NCBI GenBank assembly: GCA_949987705.1
Contig: OX465281.1
Span: 175,722,516-175,786,515, forward strand
Source: Thereva unica
Taxonomy: Eukaryota > Arthropoda > Insecta > Diptera > Therevidae
Direction of reading: 5' to 3'
DNA length: 64,000 nt
Below are positions 56,352-64,000 of this stretch, piece by piece. Under the pieces are notes generated by a model, which was given only the letters and a program-made list of their open reading frames with translations, made no database searches and was not told the origin of the DNA. The position numbers were made by a program, and so were the translations under genes. Positions within the stretch are counted from its first letter, which is position 1, and every line of letters starts with the position of its first letter.

Positions 56352-58309
56352 TTTATTTATTTATTTGCCAAAACAAGGCTCACTTAAACTAATTTACATA
56401 TGGTACTTAACATAACATATGGTACTTAAAGTAAGCACTGGCAGAAATATGGAGGGAGAGGAACATGATCCATAGGAATTAAAAACCATACAGCATCTGT
56501 TGACAGGCTCGTTCCTAGCATACTCCGTACGATGCGGATATTCCTTAAGCAGTTTTGTATGTCTTGTTTGTCGAACATCATCATTAAATTTGATCATATC
56601 CGACAGACACTGCACTTTAATATTGCCATTTAGAACGTCAAGGGTGAGGCATGACGTGAGCAGCTTTCTCCTGCATGACAGAGGCATGAGTTCTAGAACC
56701 TTTAACCTCTCCGTGTAGGGTGGAAGGTTATGATAATCATGCGGATCATGTAGATGCCTCAGCGCAAATAGAAGGAATTTCCTTTGAATTGATTCAATCC
56801 TGTTGCTGTGAACTAGGAATATAGGGTCCCAAATAGTGCAAGCGTATTCCAGGATTGGGCGGACTACAGAACAGAAAAGTGTCTTTGTGACCCATACATT
56901 GTCGAATTCTTTAGCCCTTCTCTTTATAAAGCCAAGAAGTTTATTGGCTCTGGCCGTGATATTATCATATTGCAGATTGAAATTCAGTTTGTTGTCAAGG
57001 ACAACACCTAAATCCACAATATGATCAACATGGTTCAAAATTTTGCCGTTGAGATGATAAGAGTGTAGCTGCGTGTCTTTTTTGCGTGAGAAGGTTATTG
57101 CATGACATTTGCTGGTGTTAAGATGCAATTTATTAGCTGTGCACCAGTCATGTAATGCATCAAGTTTCGACTGGAAAAAGACTACGTCAATTTGGGATTT
57201 AACGGCGCTATATATTTTCAGGTCGTCTGCATAAAAGAGATGTGGAATATCTATTAACTTTTCAGATAAATCGGTGATGAAGATATTGAAAAGAAGAGGG
57301 CCTAGATGACTACCCTGGGGAACCCCGGAAGTTACTGCAATTTCATTAGAAAAAAACCCTTGAAATCTAACAACCTGAGTTCTTTCATTTAGATAAGATT
57401 TTATCCATTCCAGGGTAGTACCTGATATACCGGCTCTTACAAGCTTTGCCATTAAGGTGTCATGGTCTACTCGATCAAAGGCCTTGCTGAAGTCAGTATA
57501 AACAGCATCCATTTGATACCCGTTTTCCATGCCACGCAGCAGATCAGAAGCTAAGACCATAAGATTTGAGGTCGTCGAACGCCCTTTTCTGAAACCATGC
57601 TGTTGTTCGTTTAGCAATGGGTCAATAAGTGGGGCAATTTTGTCATAGACAAGTTTTTCGAAAAGTTTGGGAATGGATGACAAGATAGCGATTCCCCTAT
57701 AGTTGCCCACCGAGTGCTTATCGCCTGCTTTATGTATCGGCGTGAGGAAAGAGTTTTTCCACATCGTGGGAAAGTGCCCTAATGATAATGATTTATTGAA
57801 GATAATGTGGAAGATCTGTTTTGCGAAGCACTGCAAAAAGGCAGGAGGCAAATTGTCAGGACCGGGACCGTTTTTAGCATCAAGATTATTTAAGCCAGTT
57901 ATTATGTCGTCAACGGATAGGGATAGATTATTTATTAGAACTGAACTCCGTAGGTACGTATGTGTTGGATCGATGAGCACAGTATTCGATTTTGGGGAAA
58001 AGACTTCGCTGAACCAGGCAGCAAACATATTGCTAATTTCTTGTGGGCACGAGGAGTGCTTTCTACCGTTTGTCATAGATGTCGGATAGCCCTGGGTCTT
58101 TCGTTTTACATTAACGAAATCAAAGAATTTTTTTGGATCTTTTATAATGCTATCTCCGATAGAATTAAGACAAGCAGTATAGGCCTCACGTGACCTAAGA
58201 GTGAATTCGGAGGCTAACTCACTATAAGCTAAATTCAATTCCGCGTTAGCGTTGGGGTTCTTTCTAATCATATGATACAATTTATTCCTCCGATTTCGAA
58301 GAGACCCCA
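56352..58309 (-). mobile_element. 5'-truncated jockey-type LINE inserted in the RTE-like element
   Basis: A non-LTR fragment with a 3' tail (TAAATAAATAAA on the minus strand) near 56,352-56,362, directly against R1 copy 3. Its 5' truncation point is near 58,309, in frame with the host LINE. There is no endonuclease. Confidence 0.85.
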
Positions 58310-58478
58310 AATCTCTCCATCTTTGGAGCTGCTCCTCGTCGGTGCACAGCAGCCTTCCATCCGCACTCTTAACGGCATGCTTTTTAGTAGAGCGCTTTTC
58401 CGTGCTGTTTAGTAATTTGGTACAGCACCTTACTATTGCCTGTGTTTGCCGCGTTTTCCGCTTTTTCTGCGAGCTCAT
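56394..58478 (-). CDS. Jockey-type reverse transcriptase, N-terminus derived from the RTE-like host
   Basis: A 694-residue open frame. The first 56 or so residues, up to QRWRD, come from the interrupted RTE-like LINE. From LGSLRNRRNKLYHM onward it is a jockey/CR1-type RT: NLDAKNGPGPDNLPPAFL, NYRGIAILSSIPKLFEKL, QHGFRKGRSTTSNL, DFSKAFDRVDH, SGVPQGSHLGPLLF and catalytic LFYADDLKIYS, then a thumb and C-terminal region. The RT is complete and unbroken, but the endonuclease is lost by truncation, so it cannot retrotranspose alone. The fusion is a by-product of insertion. Confidence 0.92.
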   Translation of the reverse strand: MSSQKKRKTRQTQAIVRCCTKLLNSTEKRSTKKHAVKSADGRLLCTDEEQLQRWRDLGSLRNRRNKLYHMIRKNPNANAELNLAYSELASEFTLRSREAYTACLNSIGDSIIKDPKKFFDFVNVKRKTQGYPTSMTNGRKHSSCPQEISNMFAAWFSEVFSPKSNTVLIDPTHTYLRSSVLINNLSLSVDDIITGLNNLDAKNGPGPDNLPPAFLQCFAKQIFHIIFNKSLSLGHFPTMWKNSFLTPIHKAGDKHSVGNYRGIAILSSIPKLFEKLVYDKIAPLIDPLLNEQQHGFRKGRSTTSNLMVLASDLLRGMENGYQMDAVYTDFSKAFDRVDHDTLMAKLVRAGISGTTLEWIKSYLNERTQVVRFQGFFSNEIAVTSGVPQGSHLGPLLFNIFITDLSEKLIDIPHLFYADDLKIYSAVKSQIDVVFFQSKLDALHDWCTANKLHLNTSKCHAITFSRKKDTQLHSYHLNGKILNHVDHIVDLGVVLDNKLNFNLQYDNITARANKLLGFIKRRAKEFDNVWVTKTLFCSVVRPILEYACTIWDPIFLVHSNRIESIQRKFLLFALRHLHDPHDYHNLPPYTERLKVLELMPLSCRRKLLTSCLTLDVLNGNIKVQCLSDMIKFNDDVRQTRHTKLLKEYPHRTEYARNEPVNRCCMVFNSYGSCSSPSIFLPVLTLSTICYVKYHM

Positions 58479-58638
58479 TTATCTACTGCCTTTTATCACG
58501 CCGGACACTTCTCTTAACCTCCCGGTGTAATTGGGAGTACATATTCCCTTTCCAGTTGGTAACGTCTTTCAGGGTCGCTTTATTTTTTAGGGCTCTCCTG
58601 CGTTCTATTTTTTGCCAGGTTGTGTCCGAGATCCAGTG

Positions 58639-59676
58639 TCACTGGTTTCTTTGGACATAACCGATGCTCGTTTCCGCAGCCGTCAATATTGCGCCCTTTG
58701 TTCTACTCCACAGCTCTTCAATATTTGTGTCGTCAGAAACGTTGTGCTGGTTTAATATTTGTTGTAGGTTTCCAGCAAATTCCCGCTTTTTAACGCTCTC
58801 CCGCAGAAGGTCTACGTTGAACCGTCTACGGTTTATAGCATCACGTTGTACGTTTCTGATTGCGGCGATTTTAAGGCGAATAGCTGCTACAACCAAATGG
58901 TGGTCGCTTCCGCTGTCTGCTCCCCTGAAACTCCTGACATCCTCAAGGATAGTTCTCCATCTGCGGCTGACGGCCACATGATCTATCTGATTTCTCGTCC
59001 TACCATCGGGCGATACCCAGGTCTCTTTGTGTATCTTCTTGTGACAAAAGTAAGTTCCACCTACCATGAGTTGGTGGGAGCTACAGAAGTCAACGAAAAG
59101 CTCACCATTGTTATTGGTAACTTGGCTTAGACCTTGATTTCCAATTGTTTGTTCAAGGCCGGTGTTGTCACGGCCGATCTGTGCGTTTAAGTCACCCATT
59201 AATACAATGATGTCTCCCCTTGGAATAGAGCGAAAAACCTCATTCAGCCGCAAATAGAACTCGTCTTTGATGTCATCTTCAGCGTCCTCAGTTGGAGCAT
59301 AGCATTGGACTACCGTAGTACTTCTTAGTCTGGTACGCAGGCGCACGGTAATAATCCTCTCACAAACTGGTGACCAGCTAATGAGGCTGGACCTGGCTTC
59401 TTTGGTGAGTATTACACCAACGCCACTCCTACGGCTTTCAGTTTCGTTTCTCCCAGAATATAAAAAGGACTCACCATTTGGGCAGATATGTTCCCCCGCA
59501 TCGGGCCATCTGGTCCCGCTAAGTCCCATGATCTTGATTTTATATCGATTCATCTCGTTGAGGACTTCATCCAGCCGTCCCTCAGCCAGCAGTGTTCTCA
59601 CATTCCATGATCCGATTCGTGTCCTTGTTCGAAAAGCAAAGGTCGTCGTCGTGTTGTCCATCCGGTTCCGAGGCAT
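58639..59676 (-). CDS. RTE-like LINE apurinic-type endonuclease
   Basis: A 345-residue ORF with an exonuclease-endonuclease-phosphatase fold: IGSWNVRTLLAEGRL (N-terminal Asn), GLSGTRWPDAGEH (the usual metal-binding Glu region, here GT in place of ET), YAPTEDAEDDIKDEFY, VLMGDLNAQIG (Asp and Asn), NQIDHVAVSRRW and GSDHHLVVAAIRLK (catalytic Asp-His). The start methionine follows a conserved leader. It ends at TGA where the linker would continue. The substitution in the Glu motif may inactivate it. Confidence 0.92.
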   Translation of the reverse strand: MPRNRMDNTTTTFAFRTRTRIGSWNVRTLLAEGRLDEVLNEMNRYKIKIMGLSGTRWPDAGEHICPNGESFLYSGRNETESRRSGVGVILTKEARSSLISWSPVCERIITVRLRTRLRSTTVVQCYAPTEDAEDDIKDEFYLRLNEVFRSIPRGDIIVLMGDLNAQIGRDNTGLEQTIGNQGLSQVTNNNGELFVDFCSSHQLMVGGTYFCHKKIHKETWVSPDGRTRNQIDHVAVSRRWRTILEDVRSFRGADSGSDHHLVVAAIRLKIAAIRNVQRDAINRRRFNVDLLRESVKKREFAGNLQQILNQHNVSDDTNIEELWSRTKGAILTAAETSIGYVQRNQ

Positions 59677-59965
59677 TGTTTGCCGATTCGTAGCAATGGT
59701 AATTTTTTATGGGAGCGGGTTGCTAACCCTCAGCCCAACCGACTTAAAACTCTGTTTTGTGGCGCAGAGAGTTCGCCATTCGCCCGTCTCCCGTTAGCTC
59801 CTTCCGAAGAAGTACCCCAGGGGGCACCGCGGGGTGGTGGGATTAGGACTTGCTAACAGGTCTGCTAGGTGTTTGTCTGCAGTAACTTTTCTCGGGTTTT
59901 GGCAGAGGTGGCAAATCGGGTACCACCACTTTCCGAGGTCTTTGTTAGCTGTTTGCCCCATTTAT
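59677..59965 (-). other. 5' leader of the RTE-like LINE
   Basis: GC-rich sequence immediately upstream of the endonuclease ORF (on the minus strand GCCACAAAACAGAGTTTTAAG and GGTTGGGCTGAGGGTTAGC). It lacks ORFs. The left limit of the element is set by the return to AT-rich DNA. Confidence 0.6.
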
Positions 59966-61370
59966 TATTATTTAGATAAATTTATTTTGATGAAGTTGCC
60001 TATTTGGTCAAGGGAAGCAATGCTTTCTTTGCTTCCAAAGAGGAACCGCCACTGAACGACTTACGAAGACCCGCTGATCAGCATGCCTTTTAACAAACGG
60101 TATAATACAGACCACGATTACTACTTGTTACGTATTTGTACATATCAGGAACACACAAAACAATGATAAAATCAATTTATAATCAAAACGCGCATTAATG
60201 TGGCAAAAATTGAAGCCCTGGTTTGGAAAACGTTGAGCAGTGTTCTAATTTTGTAAGTGACGATCACTGTCACAGAAACGATCACGCATTCGATAAAATA
60301 CATTCGACATTTATCGAATATTAGTGCTCGTACGGTATATGGGAAAACAAATTTCACGAATACGGGGTTTTACCGCATGGGCCTAGTGGGAACATGTTAA
60401 TGTAATTATCATTGCCACTGCTCTATTCGATAAAATCCTGTATACGGTAAACGGGAAAAAATCACCGTCTGAACCTAGACTTACGCAATCAGTATGTCGA
60501 AACTCTACCACTTCTTTTAACAGTCTCAAACACTCAATCCACTTCTATAATTCAGCCTAATCTTAAAACCAGCTACAGGCGAGATAGGGGGAGCAACATG
60601 TAGTGTATTTAACTATTTAAAAACGCGCGTGCCAAACTATCTCGGATTGGTGGAAGTGTGATCAAAACCTCCTCATAGTAGCCACTGGAAGCTGTCCTGA
60701 AAGAGAAGGGCTAATATGGGCCTACCAAGCTAAGATATAAAGTTATCGTGTCGAGGGCTGCATGATAGTGGATAGGTTTTGGGCGGTCGTTTAACGATCT
60801 CCTCTGGGCAACGGGCGCACCCAGTTATATAATGCCTTATTCTGATAAGGAGGCTCTGTCAGGATGAACCTTATCCTTCCTACCTAACCTGGAGAGGGCC
60901 AAGGCAAGTGGGAGAAAGGAGACCCAAGGGGGCACATCCGAACCCCGCTTACGTGATGATGATTCCTGTGTTAAAATACTAAGAACTGGTACAGTTCAAA
61001 TACTTAATCAAGCATAAAGTACAGGCAATAAATTACGATGAGCATTTTCTGGAACAAAACATTATTTGGCTCAACGACTACAATAAAAATATTCTTCAAA
61101 TTACACATTTCATAATTAATTAATCAGCAAAATTTACTTCCTTTCTAAATTTTCCACATGAGACATTTCCGACCGCCAATACTTTTTTTTAACTGGCAAA
61201 AACCCGAAATTATCATTACCAAAATCATTTAAGCTTTAAAAAAAGTTAAAACAATAAAAATACTAAGAGTGCAATTTTCGCGAGGCTTGGGAACTAACTT
61301 AACTTTGGAAATAAAAGCTCAAGAATTCATAAATAATTTTATCCAAATGGCGATTTTTTAACCAAAACTG
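59966..61370. other. Intergenic DNA upstream of prophenoloxidase
   Basis: Mostly AT-rich. A GC-richer block at about 60,560-60,960 resembles a LINE leader fragment but has no ORF. I see no other gene. Confidence 0.5.
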
Positions 61371-61589
61371 TTATCTTTCAGACTTCAAAATAAGTAAATG
61401 AAGAAACAAATTTCACTCAAAATATACTTGCGGTTACCCCAGGTCAAGAAATTTGTCATTTGCGGCCAGACTTTATGCTGCAATGTGCAGGACAATTTTA
61501 AAATTTATCCATTCCCCTTAGATAAGAAAACAGTCTGCGGTCTTAGATACTATATAAATTCCGTAAGAGAAGCTCTCTCAACAATCAGT
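61371..61589 (+). promoter_or_regulatory. Prophenoloxidase proximal promoter with GATA and RUNX motifs
   Basis: The sequence shows two GATA motifs (TTATCT at 61,371, reverse of AGATAA; AGATAA at 61,520), two RUNX motifs TGCGGT (61,429 and 61,536), a TATA box TATATAAA at 61,551, and an arthropod initiator TCAGT at 61,585. The second GATA and RUNX motifs are 10 bp apart and lie just upstream of the TATA box. In Drosophila, prophenoloxidase genes in crystal cells are activated jointly by the GATA factor Serpent and the RUNX factor Lozenge; that this applies here is inference. Confidence 0.65.
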
Positions 61590-61641
61590 GTTTCCTGACG
61601 TTCATTGAGTCAAGAGTAAGTAGTGCATAGCAGCATTAAAA

Positions 61642-64000
61642 ATGAGTGACAATGTAGATAAAGGATTAGAACTCCTCTTCCAACGTCCTCTGGATCCTCT
61701 ATTCGCGACTAGAGACAATGGAAAAGCAGCGTTCGATCTTCCTGATAGTTTCTACACTGAAGAGTACAAAGGAGTTGCTGTAGAAGTGCAGAGTCGTTTC
61801 GGAGACGATGTAGACATTAAGGTAATATTTCAAGTTTTTTAGAAATGTATTTGTTACTTACATATGTAAAATATTTTCAGATCCCTTTGCGTGATGTAGC
61901 AAAGCCCGACTTGAACTTCACAAAAAAAATTGGTATAAAAATGATGTTCTCGTTGTTCGTTGAGGAACATCAAAAAATTGCTGCAAGACTAATTAAGATT
62001 TTTATGGATGCAGCCGACAAGGCAACTTTCTTGGCCATAGCAGCTTACACGAAGTAAATCTATTGATTATTCATAATTTGCCATTTTCAGAAACTGTGTA
62101 CATTACAGGGACCGCGTTAATCCTTTATTATTCCAATATGCATTTTCTGTGGCTCTACAACATCGTGATGATACCGAAGCTGTTAAACGTAAGCAGCCGC
62201 CAATTGCTGAACAATTTCCTGGAAATTTTATTGAACCTTCTGTGCTAAGAGATGCTCGTACAATTGGATCTGCAATTCCAAACCCAGAAGACAGGGTTAC
62301 TACTTTATACTAATCTGAACTCACTTATAAATGCAATTCCATTTTCAGATTCATATTGATATACCAAGAAATTTCACAGCATCCGACAGGGAACAAGAAC
62401 AACGCGTTTCCTACTTCAGAGAAGATATTGGCGTAAATATGCATCATTGGCATTGGCATTTAGTTTATCCAGGAGAAGGAGAAGATAGTATAGTTAAGAA
62501 AGATCGTCGCGGTGAACTTTTCTACTATATGCATCACCAAATTATTGCACGTTACAATACTGAAAGATTTTGTAATCTTTTACCACGAGTTAAGGTTTTA
62601 AACAATCTTCGAGAAGGAATTGTTGAAGGTTATTTCCCTAAACTCTTGAATAGCATTAACAACAGAACGTATCCAGCTCGCGTCCAAGGAACTCTTCTAA
62701 AAGATGTTGATCGAGAAAATAATAAAGTCGAAGTTGCGGACGTTGAGAGATGGAGGGACAGAATTTTACAAGCAATCGATCAAGGATTTATTACTGATGT
62801 AATTCTAAAAATATTGATTGATTGTTATATAATATTCCGTTTATTTAATTCCAGACTAAAGGACAAAACATTCCATTAGACGTTGCAACTGGTATTGATA
62901 TGCTGGGTGATTTAATAGAAGCTTCAACATTGTCTAAAAATCGACAACTGTATGGAAATCTCCATAATATGGGACACAACCTCATTGCAATTTCTCATGA
63001 TCCCGAGAATCGTCATTTAGAAGAATTTGGTGTAATGGGTGATGTCACAACTGCAATGAGAGATCCTATCTTTTATAGATGGCATGCTTATATTGACTCT
63101 GTTTTCCAAAAATATAAAGATACCCTTGGAGCATACGACGAGTCAGAAGTAAGTATTTTTGCTTTAGAAAGGCAAGAAAAACGAATGTACCTTTTTTCCA
63201 CAGCTAAAATTCGATGGAATCACCGTAAACAATATCCAAGTTAAAATTGATTCTGGCAAAGCTCCCGCAGCGAATTTCCTTTTAACCTTCTGGCAAAAAT
63301 CAGATGTAGACTTAGCTGCTGGGTTAGATTTTGGACCAAATGGAAATATATTTGCACATTTCATACATCTACAGCATGCTGGATTCACTTATACCATAAC
63401 TGCAGAAAATTCCGGTTCAAGTGCGACTAGAGGAACATGCAGAATCTTCATCTGCCCAAAAACTGATGAACGTGGAACAACACTTAACTTCAATGAACAG
63501 CGTGTTTTAATGATAGAACTGGATAAATTTACTGTTAATTGTAACAAAAATTAGAAATTACTCTGCAAAAATATTTTCAAAATTGAATATTATAATTTAC
63601 AGTGAATCCTGGATCAAATATAATCAAACGCCGCTCCGATGAATCAAGTGTCACCATTCCATTTGAAAGATCTTTCCGTAGAATTGGACCGCAATTTCAA
63701 CCGAACGACGAACAAGACTTGGGCACTTTCAGGTTTTGCGGATGTGGATGGCCTCATCATTTGTTGATACCCAGGGGGAAACCAGAGGGAATGCCTTTCG
63801 ATATGTTTGTTATGATCTCTGATTATGCAGGCGATATGGTTGAGGAAGTAGAGCTCGAGTGAGTCAAAATCATTTAGTTATTAAATTTTGAGTTCATGTT
63901 TATTTTTTAAATATATTATAGATCGGGTGTCTGCGGTGATTCACACTCATTCTGTGGATTAAAGGACAAGAAATATCCCGATAAACGTCCAATGGGATAT
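61642..64000 (+). CDS. PPO: Prophenoloxidase, 5' eight exons (3' end outside the window)
   Basis: Copper-containing zymogen that oxidises mono- and diphenols for melanisation. Exons: 61,642-61,821; 61,881-62,053; 62,109-62,295; 62,349-62,798; 62,855-63,148; 63,204-63,540; 63,603-63,858; 63,922 onward. All junctions are GT...AG, introns 53-63 bp, phases consistent, giving exactly 652 codons. The start ATG follows ATTAAAA; there is no signal peptide, as is normal for the family. The activation site R52-F53 lies in QSRFGDD. Copper A ligands are H213, H217 and H243 (HHWHWHLVYP, MHHQ); copper B ligands H367, H371 and H407 (NLHNMGH, YRWHAY). GCGWP (587-591) is the thioester-like motif of this family. 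All key residues are intact. About 30-50 residues are missing at the window edge. Confidence 0.97.

Larger units (their letters stand above)
53400..59965 (-). mobile_element. RTE-like LINE split by two later insertions
   Basis: On the minus strand: a 5' leader (about 59,677-59,965), endonuclease ORF (58,639-59,676), linker (58,310-58,638), then an insert of a jockey-type LINE and R1 copy 3 (55,015-58,309), then the RT half (53,410-55,014). The coding sequence joins again across the insert (…QRWRD / FFAALNG…). It has in-frame stops and frame breaks and is inactive. Only one element is involved, because the endonuclease and RT parts are collinear and share strand. Confidence 0.88.

Noticed and set aside
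61398..61598. 66-codon ORF upstream of prophenoloxidase
   Set aside because: It overlaps the TATA box and initiator and has no domain; chance ORF in the promoter.

Overview
The window is a piece of an insect nuclear genome, most likely a fly (Diptera; order inferred, not proven). The evidence is a prophenoloxidase gene with very short introns (53-63 bp) at the right end, and the transposon families to its left: Ty3/gypsy, BEL/Pao, RTE-like and jockey/CR1-like LINEs, a Transib-like DNA element, hAT-type and TA-target MITEs. There is no bacterial, viral or organellar backbone and no CRISPR array.

About 1-59,965 is a nested transposon cluster. Its outer layer is a plus-strand Ty3/gypsy element (Gypsy A) whose reading frame can be followed through three insertions: its RNase H/integrase N-terminus (about 676-1495), integrase core (13,842-14,507) and integrase C-terminus (21,284-21,542). 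The insertions are a BEL/Pao element on the minus strand (BEL-1, 1496-13,841, 5-bp target duplication GCATA), a 6.8-kb element with 38-bp inverted ends starting CACAGTG and a 5-bp target duplication CGACA (Transib/RAG type, 14,508-21,283), and a second gypsy element on the minus strand (Gypsy B, 21,562-38,244, flanks GGGAG). Gypsy B has 12 kb of further insertions in its leader: a hAT-type MITE, LINE-like leader sequence, a fold-back element split by a TA-target MITE, a decayed Gypsy C, and a perfect (ATTTT)62 microsatellite.

To the right, a second BEL/Pao element (BEL-2, 39,146-47,599) has lost its RT and integrase region. Its LTRs carry an array of nine covarying hairpins, and it sits between two copies of a 696-bp host segment. 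A fold-back repeat and a truncated CR1/jockey fragment follow (48,480-49,900), then AT-rich DNA with a long hairpin. A minus-strand RTE-like LINE (53,400-59,965) is split by a truncated jockey-type LINE and by copy 3 of a repeat family here called R1 (copies 1 and 2 are at 1-675 and 18,398-19,450).

From 61,642 to the window end is the one clear host gene, a prophenoloxidase: eight exons in view, 652 codons, 3' end outside the window. Its proximal promoter has a TATA box, an initiator and paired GATA and RUNX motifs, the combination known to drive crystal-cell expression in Drosophila. The retrotransposons supply their own gag/pol functions; nothing in the cluster looks like a host pathway.
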